A DNA stretch of 64,000 nucleotides from an uncultured Eubacteriales bacterium (GCA_902790525.1 CADASI010000001.1:1-64000); one strand, 5' to 3'; counted from the first letter of the stretch, positions 36,061-45,101 are shown. A program made the numbers and translations. Notes: generated by a model not told the origin, from the sequence alone.

Positions 36061-36462
36061 CTATTCGCTTTCAATGCTGCAGCCGACAACGCTGCCAATT
36101 GATCCCTTTAGCTGGCTTGCGTCCAATACACCACAAAGCTGAAAATCCATGTTGCCGGTTCGGTTCGACTCCACGGCACAATCCAGGAAAAGGACGCCGC
36201 CGTCTGCGATCTCAACGCGCAGGCGCTGTGTGGAATTGCACGGCAGCACAATGTGGCGGTTGGTAGATAGCGCCCTGGGGTGCTTGGCCTTCATGTCCAG
36301 GCGGCCCTCGGCTTCGAGGCGCTTTACATAATCATGAACGGTGGATACCGATCTTACGCCCGTGGCCTGCTGGATATCCCGATAGCTGGGCGCGAATCCA
36401 TTCTGATCCGCATATGCGCAGACATAGGCCAGAATGCGGGATTTCAATTCCTCGTTCGCCAA
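36061..36462 (-). CDS. LexA-type winged-helix DNA-binding protein without peptidase domain
   Basis: 133 residues. The N-terminal 65 residues match the LexA DNA-binding domain (GFAPSYRDIQQATGVRSVSTVHDYVKRLEAEGRL), with the recognition helix around SVSTVHDYV. The remaining part is a small beta-rich domain that lacks the Ser-Lys autocleavage motifs of LexA. AAGGAG precedes a TTG at 36462 by 8 bp; I prefer it to the ATG at 36492, which overlaps the upstream gene. Probably a prophage regulator competing for LexA-like sites (inference). Confidence 0.75.
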   Translation of the reverse strand: MANEELKSRILAYVCAYADQNGFAPSYRDIQQATGVRSVSTVHDYVKRLEAEGRLDMKAKHPRALSTNRHIVLPCNSTQRLRVEIADGGVLFLDCAVESNRTGNMDFQLCGVLDASQLKGSIGSVVGCSIESE

Positions 36463-36467
36463 TCCGA

Positions 36468-36749
36468 TCACTCCTTTCGTTCGACGAACCATCGTCCTGG
36501 ATTTTTGTTCCCATAATCGGTGCTGTGCTCAAAAAACAAATAGGTTTCGTGGCCGCCGACCATGATGGTATACCGATCCCCCTGGCCGCCGGCACGCTCA
36601 GCGTGTGCGGGGCGAACGGCCTTTACGCGGTCAATCTCGTACTTCATGCCGTCCTCCCAGGTGAGCGTTCTGGGGTACATCTGCCCGTTGGTATCGAAAT
36701 CCACGGATACATCTACATAGACCTTCAATGATCGTGAACGCGTTGCCAT
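36468..36749 (-). CDS. Hypothetical protein in the lysogeny block
   Basis: 93 residues, basic at the start and mixed beta in character (VYVDVSVDFDTNGQMYPRTLTWEDG, YTIMVGGHETYLFFEH). GGAGG is 8 bp before the ATG at 36749. It ends just before the LexA-like gene start. The short beta pattern WEDG...Y.I..V resembles small phage proteins of unknown role; I assign no function. Confidence 0.6.
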   Translation of the reverse strand: MATRSRSLKVYVDVSVDFDTNGQMYPRTLTWEDGMKYEIDRVKAVRPAHAERAGGQGDRYTIMVGGHETYLFFEHSTDYGNKNPGRWFVERKE

Positions 36750-36832
36750 CGCCAAATCCTCCGAAAAAGGGTATAGGAAATAACGCCGGATGGGTGTCCG
36801 GTTTTGAAATTATGTTTTAATGTCGGGTGGGT

Positions 36833-37687
36833 TTAGATTTTGCCGTCGCGCTGCAGCTCGTCGAGGATGGCAGATTCTTCGCGCGTCGGGCGATGGGCTG
36901 CGGTTACCTTGCCTAATACGCGGCCAACGATCCGGACATTATCGCCGGTGGTGAATCTCCGGAAAGGATAGGCGGCCTCGTTGTGGGAATATACGCCGTT
37001 CTCCCGGTATTCCTTGACAAATCCTTCGCCGTTGATTACGAATATGCCGATCTCGCCAGGTTCGAGGGTTTCGGTGTGCTCGATCAGCAGATCGTCGCCG
37101 GGATGGAATGTCGGTTCCATACTGTCGCCGGTTACGGTGATGATCTCGTCGGCGCGCTCGCTTATCTCGTCGCGGCGGATGAATTCATCTTCGCCGTCCA
37201 CGGAATCGCCGAGGACGTTGATCGATCCGGCTGCGGCCATGTTGTCGTTGTGGAAGATGGAGAGGAACATCTCGCGGCAATGGCGGCGCATCTCGGCGTC
37301 CGCCGCGTTGAGCAGATGATCGGTGAGGGCGTTTACGGTAGCCTGGTCGCGGGGATCGAGCAGGGTATAGTTGTGCATGTGCTCGCGCTGCTCGGGAGTC
37401 AGGTCATCCATTGCGGTATGAACGCCGAAGAATTCTGAGATGGAGATGCCGAGGGCGGCACACAGATCCGGAATGATATTCATGTCCGGGCGTGTCCGGC
37501 CTACCTCCCAATTGCTCACATAATTCTTGCTCGTGGACAGGATGGCGGCCAGGTCCGGCTGGGACAATCCCATCTTGATCCGATTGGCACGGATGACCTC
37601 CCCATAGGTCGCGCGATTGAAGGCTGCGGTCTGATCCGCTTTTGCCTTCGCAATGCTTATGATATTCGTGTCCTTGGATGATGCCAT
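36833..37687 (-). CDS. Prophage repressor: XRE helix-turn-helix plus S24 (LexA/CI-type) peptidase
   Basis: 284 residues. The helix-turn-helix at about 28-85 (RANRIKMGLSQPDLAAIL..SKNYVSNWEVGR) binds operators. The C-terminal S24 domain has GDSMEP with Ser-189 as nucleophile and VKEYREN with Lys-225, and an Ala-Gly pair at 153-154 in the place of the RecA-stimulated cleavage site. This is the layout of LexA and lambda CI, so it should be inactivated by DNA damage. GGAGG is 7 bp before the ATG at 37687. It is divergent from a Y-family polymerase, with palindromic sites between them. Confidence 0.9.
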   Translation of the reverse strand: MASSKDTNIISIAKAKADQTAAFNRATYGEVIRANRIKMGLSQPDLAAILSTSKNYVSNWEVGRTRPDMNIIPDLCAALGISISEFFGVHTAMDDLTPEQREHMHNYTLLDPRDQATVNALTDHLLNAADAEMRRHCREMFLSIFHNDNMAAAGSINVLGDSVDGEDEFIRRDEISERADEIITVTGDSMEPTFHPGDDLLIEHTETLEPGEIGIFVINGEGFVKEYRENGVYSHNEAAYPFRRFTTGDNVRIVGRVLGKVTAAHRPTREESAILDELQRDGKI

Positions 37688-37761
37688 ACCAACGCCTCCA
37701 ATCATCTTTACGTGGGTATTATAGCATTAAAATCTGAGGCTGTAAAGACCATTTGGGCGGG

Positions 37762-37788
37762 TCGAACACGATTTTACAGCTTGTTCGA
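37762..37788. promoter_or_regulatory. Inverted TCGAACA...TGTTCGA site, candidate repressor operator
   Basis: TCGAACA (37762-37768) and TGTTCGA (37782-37788) are inverted with 13 bp between them. The half-site resembles the Firmicutes SOS box half CGAAC but the spacing is larger. Confidence 0.5.
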
Positions 37789-37844
37789 GTACAATTTAGA
37801 CCTGAAATTTCGTGCAAATTTATTTTTCAATTTCGAAAGCGTGT

Positions 37845-37886
37845 TCGACATGTCGATTTGCAGGCCTTAGAATTTAATGCTATACT
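37845..37886 (+). promoter_or_regulatory. Palindrome TCGACATGTCGA adjoining the promoter of the Y-family polymerase
   Basis: A perfect 12-bp palindrome (37845-37856) ends 1 bp before TTGCAG (-35, 37858-37863); 17 bp later is TATACT (-10, 37881-37886). A repressor bound here would block the -35. Confidence 0.65.
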
Positions 37887-37936
37887 CTATGGCACCGATA
37901 CGGAGTGGTCCGAAAACCATGCCTGGGGAGGCGCGA

Positions 37937-39178
37937 ATGATGGGACGTGTGATTCTTCATTCCGATCTTAATTGTTTCTATGCCTCGGCAGAGATCAATG
38001 AGAATCCGGAGCTGCGCGGGAAGAAGGTCGCCGTGTGTGGCTCTACGGAGAATCGCCATGGGATCGTGCTGACGGCATCCTACCCGGCCAAGCGCGCCGG
38101 GGTCAGGACGGGGATGGCAAATTGGGAGGCCATGCAGGCCTGTCCGGATCTGATCGTCGTCTCGCCTCATTACGATCTCTACCTTAAATACTCCCGGCTG
38201 GTGCGTCGGATTTATCGGCGGTACTGTACGGACATTGAGCCGTTCGGGATGGACGAGAATTGGCTGTTCATCGACGGCATCTATGATGTGGAAAGGGACG
38301 GGCTGGAAATCGCGGAGGAAATCCGGGAGGCGGTGAAGGAGGAAATCGGGCTTACCGTTTCCATCGGGGTCAGCTTCAATAAGATATTTGCGAAGCTCGG
38401 CTCGGACATGAAGAAGCCGGACGCGGTGACGGTGATCTCGCAGAACAATTTCCGGGATAAGATCTGGCCGCTGGCGGCGTCGGAGCTGCTGTATGTTGGC
38501 CCGGCCACGACGCGGAAGCTGCGGATGCTGTCAGTGAATACCATTGGGGATCTGGCGAAATGTGCGCCGGATATCCTCCGGGCGAAGCTGGGGAAAAACG
38601 GTCTGATGCTTTGGACGTTTGCCAATGGCTGGGACTGTTCGCCGGTCATGCCTGCCGATTATACCGTCCCGGTGAAATCCGTGGGGCATGGCACGACATG
38701 CGTCCGGGATTTGGATACGGATTATGAGGTCTGGCAGGTGCTGTATGAATTGGCGCAGGACGTGGGCCATCGGCTCCGGGAATACGGATTGACGGCGAAG
38801 GGGGTCCAGCTCACGGTGCGGGACAAGGACTTGGATTGGCGGCAGTACCAGCATCCGCTTCATTATCCTACGCAAAGCCCGCTGGAAATCGCGCTGGCAG
38901 GATTTGCGCTGTTCCGGGAAATGTACCACTGGGAGAAACCGGTGCGGGCGTTGACGATCCGGGGAATCAACATGGGCGCATCTTGCGATCCTGTCCAGAT
39001 TGATATGTTCAACGACTACAGGCTGCGCGAGAGGCGGCGGGCTCTGGATGATGCCATCGATGAGATCCGGCGGCGCTGGGGCTATACCGCTATCAGGCCC
39101 GCTTCGCTCATGGGCCATATGCTGCTGGCGACGGACAAATGCGAGACAGTGCCGATGCCCGGTCTCATGTACCGCTGA
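37937..39178 (+). CDS. Y-family DNA polymerase (UmuC/DinB-like)
   Basis: 413 residues. Translesion polymerase: ILHSDLNCFYASAEI carries the first catalytic Asp; GMDENWLFIDG gives the Asp-Glu pair of the active site, then a helix-hairpin-helix (LLYVGPATTRKL..NTIGDLAKC) and the little-finger domain. GGGGAGG lies upstream of two adjacent ATGs (37937, 37940). The gene is divergent from the S24 repressor. Since UmuD is itself an S24 protein, the pair may form an SOS-controlled unit in which the repressor controls, or possibly assists, the polymerase (inference). Confidence 0.88.
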   Translation: MMGRVILHSDLNCFYASAEINENPELRGKKVAVCGSTENRHGIVLTASYPAKRAGVRTGMANWEAMQACPDLIVVSPHYDLYLKYSRLVRRIYRRYCTDIEPFGMDENWLFIDGIYDVERDGLEIAEEIREAVKEEIGLTVSIGVSFNKIFAKLGSDMKKPDAVTVISQNNFRDKIWPLAASELLYVGPATTRKLRMLSVNTIGDLAKCAPDILRAKLGKNGLMLWTFANGWDCSPVMPADYTVPVKSVGHGTTCVRDLDTDYEVWQVLYELAQDVGHRLREYGLTAKGVQLTVRDKDLDWRQYQHPLHYPTQSPLEIALAGFALFREMYHWEKPVRALTIRGINMGASCDPVQIDMFNDYRLRERRRALDDAIDEIRRRWGYTAIRPASLMGHMLLATDKCETVPMPGLMYR

Positions 39179-39270
39179 TGATTATGCTGCTTCCCCTGGC
39201 TGTCATGACGGGCGTGGCTGCCGGGGCTAAGGATACCCGGATACGAAGGAAAATGGATTGGAGGAAAAAG

Positions 39271-39474
39271 ATGGAGGGAAAAATGGATCGTGATATGTTT
39301 CTGGCTTACTGCTGCCGGTGCGGGTACAGGATCAGCAAATCCGCGCCGGGGACGAAATCGCAATTGGTCTGTCCGCGCTGCGGTTCCGAATTGGAGGTTC
39401 GGGTGGACGGAAAGGCCGTCATGGTGACGGTGCTGAACATGAAGGAACCACGGGCAGCGGTGACAGCCCGATAA
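39271..39474 (+). CDS. Small zinc-ribbon protein
   Basis: 67 residues with CCRC and CPRC pairs forming a zinc ribbon, followed by a short beta tail. GGAGG lies 6 bp before the ATG at 39271. It follows the polymerase gene by about 90 bp. Possibly a DNA- or RNA-binding accessory protein; no specific function can be given. Confidence 0.6.
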   Translation: MEGKMDRDMFLAYCCRCGYRISKSAPGTKSQLVCPRCGSELEVRVDGKAVMVTVLNMKEPRAAVTAR

Positions 39475-39589
39475 AATAGGAATATCCGCAGGTGGCGGAT
39501 GGCGTCGGATTTGGCTATGAATCATCAGGGACGCGATGCCGTACTGTAAGGTTTGTCGACGTATTGGAGCCAGGATTCGCTGGCAGGAA

Positions 39590-39669
39590 TCCGGCAAACA
39601 GGTTTCCCCGATCCTGGGGCGAGGTCTATCCTTGTCCGGATCGGCAGGCCTGTTTGCCGGATTTTTATT
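39590..39669 (+). terminator. Long structured terminator before the early operon
   Basis: TCCGGCAAACAGG (39590-39602) pairs with CCTGTTTGCCGGA (39649-39661), enclosing an inner CCGATCC/GGATCGG stem, and is followed by ATTTTTATT. It acts as a terminator or a structured leader. Confidence 0.7.
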
Positions 39670-39680
39670 ACATGAATTTC

Positions 39681-39707
39681 TAAACATGAAAAAAACCTGC
39701 ATGTTTA
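39681..39707. promoter_or_regulatory. Inverted repeat TAAACATG-N11-CATGTTTA, candidate operator
   Basis: 8-bp perfect arms, 44 bp before the first gene of the replication operon; a plausible binding site for a phage regulator. Confidence 0.5.
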
Positions 39708-39750
39708 ACCGTTAGGCTGAAAACATGGAGCGAAGAAAGGGGGTGAGAGT

Positions 39751-40068
39751 GTGAGGCCAAGTGAACGCAGACAGGCGATTTGGGAGGCCCTGCGGCTGCG
39801 GCGGCAGGATACTGCCGAGAACCTTGCGCGGGAATTTGGTGTCAGCGTCAGGACAATACTCAACGACGTTGTTGAACTCACACTCCACTACCCGATTGAG
39901 ACAGTTCGCGGACGCTATGGCGGAGGAATCAAACTGCCGGATTGGTACCAGCCGACACGAAGAAGCCTTTGTCCAGAACAAATCCGAGCCCTAAAGAGGC
40001 TGGCCTCCTTGGCAGATGGCGATGATTTGTGTGCGCTCAACAGTATTCTCGATCAATTCGCTCCATAG
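39751..40068 (+). CDS. Helix-turn-helix protein (HTH_11/DeoR-like), start of the early operon
   Basis: 105 residues. The N-terminal 55 residues form a winged helix of the type in DeoR and WYL regulators (RRQAIWEALRLRRQDTAENLAREFGVSVRTILNDVVEL), with an RGRYGGG wing. The C-terminal part is a short helical segment with no WYL domain. The start is GTG preceded by AAAGGGGGTGAG. It ends 22 bp before the SNF2 gene, so it is probably a regulator of the replication operon. Confidence 0.78.
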   Translation: MRPSERRQAIWEALRLRRQDTAENLAREFGVSVRTILNDVVELTLHYPIETVRGRYGGGIKLPDWYQPTRRSLCPEQIRALKRLASLADGDDLCALNSILDQFAP

Positions 40069-40090
40069 TACGACCTATTGGAGGGCAACG

Positions 40091-41518
40091 ATGGGCTACA
40101 ACAATACTCATTCCTTTGAATTGGCGATCAGGGCGGCGCCCTTTGAACATCAGCGGCAGGCGGCGGCTTTCGCTTTGAATTGCCTTCAGCGTGGTGGCGG
40201 GGCTGCGTTGCTGATGGAGATGGGCACGGGCAAGACGCTGACGTCCATTGGCATCGTCGGCAGGCTGCGCATGGAGGGCATGATCTCCCGGCTCCTGATT
40301 GTCGCTCCGCTTTCCATCCTCGGCGTGTGGCGGGATGAATTCGACAAGTTTGCCGGATACGACTACTGCCTGACGGTGTTGGAGGGCACGGCAGCCAAGA
40401 AGGTGGATACGATCAGGCACATGACAGGCCGGAGCCTGCAGGTACTGGTGATCAATTACGAGTCTGCCTGGCGGATGGAAAAGGAACTGGCCGGATGGCG
40501 GCCCGACATGATCATCTGCGACGAGGGGCACAAGATCAAGACCCACAACATCGCGGCGAGCAAGGCCATGCACCGGTTGGGTGCAAAAGCAAAGTATCGC
40601 CTGCTGCTGACCGGCACCATCATCACGAACAAGCCCGTCGACGTTTTTTCGCAATACAAGTTCTGCGACCCGACGGTCTTCGGGAACTCGTTCTACCAGT
40701 TCCGGAACCGCTATTTCGATATGGTGGGCTTCGGCGGGTATACGCCGGTGATGAAGCGGTCCATGGAATCAGAATTCATGGAGCGGCTGCACAGCATCGC
40801 GTTCCGGGCAACCAAGGCCGAATGCCTGGACCTGCCGGATTTTACTGACATCGTGCAGCGGGTCGATCTGGAGCCGCAGGCAATGCGGATATACCGAAAT
40901 CTCGTCCGGGACAGCTACGCGGAACTGGCGGAGGGCACGGTTACGGTGACCAACGTCCTGACACAGCTGTTGCGGCTGTCGCAGCTGACGGGTGGATTCA
41001 TTGGAGGGGATGGCGATGAGGGCACGACACAGGTATCGGAGGCGAAGATGGAGGCGCTGGGTGACCTGGTGGATAGCGCGGTGGCAGATGGCCGGAAAAT
41101 CGTCGTGATTGCCCGGTTCGTGCCGGAGATACACGCCATCGGGAAAATGCTCGAAAAGAAGGGCATACGGTTCGCGCAGGTCTCCGGAGAAATCAAGGAC
41201 AGGAGTGACCAGATCGTGTTGTTCCAGAAAGATTCGGAGGTACCGGTGTTCATCGGGCAGATCTCGACAGCGGGCCTGGGGATCACGCTGACGGCGGCAA
41301 CGCTCATGGTGTTCTATTCGCTGGATTACTCCATGAGCAATTATGAGCAGACCCGCGCCCGCATCCATCGCGCGGGCCAGAAGAACGAATGCACCTACAT
41401 CCATCTGGTCGCCCGGGGGACGGTGGATGAAAAGGTGATGAAGGCGCTTCGGGACAAGGCGAATCTGGCGAAGGCGCTGGTGGATGATTACCGGGCCGGG
41501 ATGAATCCCTTCAACTGA
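40091..41518 (+). CDS. SNF2-family DEAD/DEAH-box helicase of the prophage
   Basis: 475 residues. Walker A MGTGKT at about 44-49, DEGH at about 144-147, LLTGTIITN (motif III) and a C-terminal helicase half with GLGITLTAA and QTRARIHRAGQ (motif VI). Phage SNF2 proteins move on double-stranded DNA during replication. GGAGGG precedes the ATG at 40091; the earlier in-frame ATG overlaps the upstream gene. The genes that follow (two unknown proteins, Pol A, primase) form the standard replication cluster. Confidence 0.9.
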   Translation: MGYNNTHSFELAIRAAPFEHQRQAAAFALNCLQRGGGAALLMEMGTGKTLTSIGIVGRLRMEGMISRLLIVAPLSILGVWRDEFDKFAGYDYCLTVLEGTAAKKVDTIRHMTGRSLQVLVINYESAWRMEKELAGWRPDMIICDEGHKIKTHNIAASKAMHRLGAKAKYRLLLTGTIITNKPVDVFSQYKFCDPTVFGNSFYQFRNRYFDMVGFGGYTPVMKRSMESEFMERLHSIAFRATKAECLDLPDFTDIVQRVDLEPQAMRIYRNLVRDSYAELAEGTVTVTNVLTQLLRLSQLTGGFIGGDGDEGTTQVSEAKMEALGDLVDSAVADGRKIVVIARFVPEIHAIGKMLEKKGIRFAQVSGEIKDRSDQIVLFQKDSEVPVFIGQISTAGLGITLTAATLMVFYSLDYSMSNYEQTRARIHRAGQKNECTYIHLVARGTVDEKVMKALRDKANLAKALVDDYRAGMNPFN

Positions 41519-41535
41519 AACTCAGGAGGTATGAA

Positions 41536-41949
41536 ATGGACGGATCAATGTTGGAATGGGCAGACAGGCTGAAGGCCCTGCGTGATCGCAAGGTGGAATT
41601 GGAGGCGGAGATCAAGGATATCAATGCCCAGATCGACAACGCCGACTGGCATCTGTCGAATCTGATGGCGGACTCCGAGACGCAGAATTTCACGCACGCG
41701 GGGACGATGTTCTGCCTTACGACGAAGACGCGGGCCAGCGCGAAGGCAGGCCGGAAGGACGAATTGTTCCAGGCGCTGCGCGGGGCGGGATTCGGAGACA
41801 TGATCGTGGAGACGGTCAACGCGAATAACCTGTCGGCGTTCGTGCGGGAGCAGATGGAGGAAAACGCGGACGCGCTTCCGGACTGGCTGGACGGCCTTGT
41901 GAGCGTGTTCGAGAAAACGACGGTGGGCGTGCGGAAGGCCGCCCGATGA
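41536..41949 (+). CDS. Phage replication-cluster protein with coiled coil, unknown
   Basis: 137 residues. Residues 5-50 are a charged coiled coil (DRLKALRDRKVELEAEIKDI), followed by a compact domain ending SVFEKTTVGVRKAAR. The coiled-coil start resembles siphovirus Gp157-type or Gam-like DNA end proteins, but I cannot assign it. GGAGG precedes the ATG. Its constant position between the SNF2 and the following gene in such phages suggests a role in replication or recombination. Confidence 0.68.
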   Translation: MDGSMLEWADRLKALRDRKVELEAEIKDINAQIDNADWHLSNLMADSETQNFTHAGTMFCLTTKTRASAKAGRKDELFQALRGAGFGDMIVETVNANNLSAFVREQMEENADALPDWLDGLVSVFEKTTVGVRKAAR

Positions 41950-41964
41950 GAAAGGAGATTCATC

Positions 41965-42708
41965 ATGAACAAGAATACGGAAATCGCGGTTGTCAACAAC
42001 TACACGGCACTCAAGGATTTCAATCTGGCGGAGGCCATGGCGTCGGAGCTGAGCGGCATGAATATCTCGTTCGATCGCGTGTCGGTACCCGCCGCCGGTG
42101 GGCTGGCGTTCGAGCTGCCCGGCGAATTACCCGGGGAGACGGACATGGCGAAGGAATTCACGGGCGTGATCCTGTTCCACCACCCCCTGTTCACGTACTA
42201 CCGGGACAGCTTCACGGGCGGGAACAACCCTCCGGATTGCGGCTCCTACGACGGCGTGTACGGCGTCGGCGATCCGGGCGGACGGTGCGACAAGTGCCCG
42301 CTGAATCAGTTCGGCAGCGATCCCAACGGCGGGAAGGCCTGCAAGAACAAGCGCCGGGTATACATCCTGCGCGAGGGCGAATTGATCCCGATCCTGTTGA
42401 CGCTGCCGGTCGGATCGATGAAAGAGTTCGCGGTGTACATCAAGCGGCTGCTGACGAAGGGCAAGAAATCCTCCGCCGTGGTGACACGCTTCTCCCTCAA
42501 GAAGGCGACGAACGCAGGCGGCATCGCGTACAGCCAGGCGCAGTTCGCGGTGGATCGGGTACTGTCGCCGGAGGAGATCCCGTACATCAACGCGCTGGCG
42601 GATCAGGTGAAGGCGCTGGCGTCCGGTGTGGCCTATGATACCGAACAGCTTTCCGGTGAGGAGATCAATCCGTTTACCGGGGAAGTCGTCAACGCAGAGC
42701 AGATGTAA
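41965..42708 (+). CDS. Phage replication-cluster protein, possible single-strand DNA-binding role
   Basis: 247 residues. The middle has CDKCPLNQFGSD...ACKNKRRVYIL, a four-cysteine knuckle set in a beta-rich region, and the end is acidic (NPFTGEVVNAEQM), as in single-strand DNA-binding proteins whose acidic tail contacts partners. AAGGAG precedes the ATG. It lies directly before the DNA polymerase gene. The role is inferred from location and the acidic tail only. Confidence 0.68.
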   Translation: MNKNTEIAVVNNYTALKDFNLAEAMASELSGMNISFDRVSVPAAGGLAFELPGELPGETDMAKEFTGVILFHHPLFTYYRDSFTGGNNPPDCGSYDGVYGVGDPGGRCDKCPLNQFGSDPNGGKACKNKRRVYILREGELIPILLTLPVGSMKEFAVYIKRLLTKGKKSSAVVTRFSLKKATNAGGIAYSQAQFAVDRVLSPEEIPYINALADQVKALASGVAYDTEQLSGEEINPFTGEVVNAEQM

Positions 42709-42761
42709 GACGCGATCATGCCGGAGGGCGGCTCGCCCGTCCTCCGGCCCATGGAGGGCTT

Positions 42762-44687
42762 ATGAGTAATTATCGTTGTGAGATCGATCCGGAGCGGATC
42801 AAAGATTATGTTCAAAATGCCGCTGTGGTCGCGTTCGACTTTGAGACATCGCCGCTGATCCAGTACCGGGACGACCCACGCGCGTCGTTGGACGCCCATC
42901 GTTCCGTGATCGTCGGGGTGAGCCTGTCGGTGGCGGAGGGCAGTGCGATCTATGTGCCGCTGGAGCATTTCGAGGGCGGCAACGCCGACCCGGGTGTCGT
43001 CATCCCCATGCTGACGGAAATCCTCTGGAAAAATCCGGGCGTGATCAAGGTGGCGCATAATCTGGCGTTTGAATCCATGTTCCTGTATGCCTTGGGCATC
43101 ATCGTGCAGCCTCCCTGCTATGACACCATCGCGGCGGCACAGCTTACCCTGAAGGAGCCGTTCGTATTCCGCAGCCTTTCCGATTGCGGCCTGAAGCGCC
43201 TGGTGCCGGAATTGCTCGGGGATGAATTGCCTACGTTCGAGGATGTGACGGAGGGCCGGTTCTTCGATGAATTGTCGCCTGATGATCCGGAAACGGTTCG
43301 GTATGCCTGCGCTGACTCGGATTGTGCGCTGCGGCTGTACCACCTGTTCAATCGGTGGTTCATGGCACAGATACCGGAGCACAGGTACATCGTTGAGGAG
43401 ATCGAATCCCCCACAGCTGTGTACTGTGGCCTGATGAAATACAACGGGCTGCTGGTGGACGAGGCGGCGATGATCCGGAAGCAGGGCGAATGCGGTGCGC
43501 GGCTGATCGGGCTGCGGGATCGGATCAGGGAGATCATCGGGGATGTGGACATAGGGGCAAACGCCGGGACGCAGGCGTTCAAGGATTACCTGTTCCGGGA
43601 TATGGGGCTGCCTGTTTTGAAGGTGACGGAGAAAAACGCGGAGGCCGCTGACGATCAGACCATGGTCATGCTGGCGGAATGGTGTGCGGAAAACAGGCCG
43701 GAGCTGGTAGGGCTGTTCGATCTGATCCAGGAATATCGGAAGTGGTCGAAGCTGAAGACCACATACCTGGACGGATACTTGCGGTTCATCAATCCGGCGA
43801 CGGGGCGGATTCATCCCGATCTCCTGCCGCTGGCTACGGAAACCGGGCGGTTCGCGGCCAGAAACCCCAACATGCAGAACGCGCCGAGGAAGACGAACGA
43901 TCCCATCGGCATCCGCTCCTTCATCGTCGCGCCCGAGGGTCATGTGCTGGTGTCCTGTGATTTTTCGCAGATCGAGCTGCGGATCGGAGCGTTCTACTGC
44001 AGGGATAAAAAGATGCTGGAGACCTACCGGAAAGGCGGCGATATCCACGCGGCGACGACCTCGGTCATTTTCGGGATTCCGTATGAGCAGGCTGTGGACA
44101 AGAACGCGCCGGATTACAAGGAGCGCCGGACGATTGCGAAAAACGTCAATTTTGGCGTGTTCTACGGTTTGTTCGCCCGGGGCCTCCAAAGGACGCTGAA
44201 ATTCAAGGCCGGGCTGGATAAATCGCTGGACGATTGCGAGGGGATCATTACAAATCTCAAGGCCGGTTATCCGAATCTGACGCGCTGGCAGGCGAAGGCG
44301 AGGGACGCCGGGATGAAGCGCCAATATACGCAGACATTCCTGGGGCGGCGGCGCTATCTGCCGGGCATCCGCTCGCAGGATTGGGGCAGGCGGTCGTTCG
44401 CGGAGCGCTGCGCGCTGAACACTCCGATCCAGGGGACGGCGGCGGACATTTTGAAGCTGTCCCTCGGCAGGCTGATCCGGGGCCTCCCGGAAAGGCCGTG
44501 GCTGCGCCCGCTGTTGCAAATCCATGACGAGCTGGTTTTTGAATTGCCGGAGGAACGGCTTCATGAGGCGGTGGCGTTCATCCAGGAATGCATGGACGCA
44601 AAGCCCTTCCCGGAATTGGACGTGCCGCTGGTGGCCGAGGCCTCTTGGGGGTATGACTTTGGACATATGAATGAAATGGAGGGTTGA
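42762..44687 (+). CDS. Family A DNA polymerase of the prophage
   Basis: 641 residues. The N-terminal 3'-5' exonuclease begins VAFDFETSPL (about 21-30). The polymerase domain has motif A SCDFSQIELRIGAFYC (about 399), an O-helix region RRTIAKNVNFGVFYGLF, and motif C QIHDELVFELP (about 586). It is a full replicative phage enzyme, not a repair fragment. GGAGGG lies 5 bp before the ATG. A hairpin (GCCGGAGG/CCTCCGGC) sits just upstream. The stop overlaps the next ATG. Confidence 0.93.
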   Translation: MSNYRCEIDPERIKDYVQNAAVVAFDFETSPLIQYRDDPRASLDAHRSVIVGVSLSVAEGSAIYVPLEHFEGGNADPGVVIPMLTEILWKNPGVIKVAHNLAFESMFLYALGIIVQPPCYDTIAAAQLTLKEPFVFRSLSDCGLKRLVPELLGDELPTFEDVTEGRFFDELSPDDPETVRYACADSDCALRLYHLFNRWFMAQIPEHRYIVEEIESPTAVYCGLMKYNGLLVDEAAMIRKQGECGARLIGLRDRIREIIGDVDIGANAGTQAFKDYLFRDMGLPVLKVTEKNAEAADDQTMVMLAEWCAENRPELVGLFDLIQEYRKWSKLKTTYLDGYLRFINPATGRIHPDLLPLATETGRFAARNPNMQNAPRKTNDPIGIRSFIVAPEGHVLVSCDFSQIELRIGAFYCRDKKMLETYRKGGDIHAATTSVIFGIPYEQAVDKNAPDYKERRTIAKNVNFGVFYGLFARGLQRTLKFKAGLDKSLDDCEGIITNLKAGYPNLTRWQAKARDAGMKRQYTQTFLGRRRYLPGIRSQDWGRRSFAERCALNTPIQGTAADILKLSLGRLIRGLPERPWLRPLLQIHDELVFELPEERLHEAVAFIQECMDAKPFPELDVPLVAEASWGYDFGHMNEMEG

Positions 44688-44920
44688 TGATGGAAATTTG
44701 CTTTGCGATGAAGGAAAAGGGCTGCGGGGCGCTGGAAACCGGATGTCCCGGCTTTGATGAATGCCCGTTCTATAGGACGCGGGCGGAGGTCGACGCGAGC
44801 AGGAAGAAGGCGAACGAGCGGATCAGGAGGCTGCCCAGGGAGACGCAGGAACATATTTCGGAAACGTATTACTTCGGGCGGATGCCGTGGCTGGAAAAGG
44901 CGGCGGTGGCCGATGTTTAG
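44687..44920 (+). CDS. Small cysteine-rich protein after Pol A
   Basis: 77 residues. Cys residues at C..KGCGALETGCPGFDECPF suggest a zinc site; the rest is a basic helix and a short tail. It starts at the overlap with the Pol A stop, with GGAGGG in range. Role unknown. Confidence 0.65.
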   Translation: MMEICFAMKEKGCGALETGCPGFDECPFYRTRAEVDASRKKANERIRRLPRETQEHISETYYFGRMPWLEKAAVADV

Positions 44921-45101
44921 GAATCATGAGGGCTATCCCGACCCCACGGCGGGTCGGGCGCTGGCCAATATCGCCAAGGAGGAGCGAAGGGCCGAGGCGG
45001 CCCGGCGCAGGACTGCGAGGCCGATCTCTGCGGAGGGCAAAAAAGTCATGCATAAGAAGCGGCGGAAGCAATGGCCGAGGATTGGAGTGATGAGATGGTG
45101 A
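44913..45101 (+). CDS. 62-residue basic protein, overlapping neighbours
   Basis: Starts MFRNHEGYPDPTAGRALANI and continues with an Arg/Lys-rich helix. It overlaps the previous gene by 8 bp and ends at the start of the primase gene, a normal packing for phage early genes. A similar small product precedes the primase in many siphophages; function unknown. Confidence 0.6.
   Translation: MFRNHEGYPDPTAGRALANIAKEERRAEAARRRTARPISAEGKKVMHKKRRKQWPRIGVMRW

Noticed and set aside
42633..44666. 677-residue minus-strand frame opposite Pol A
   Set aside because: The plus strand encodes a full family A polymerase with all motifs; the minus frame is a shadow.
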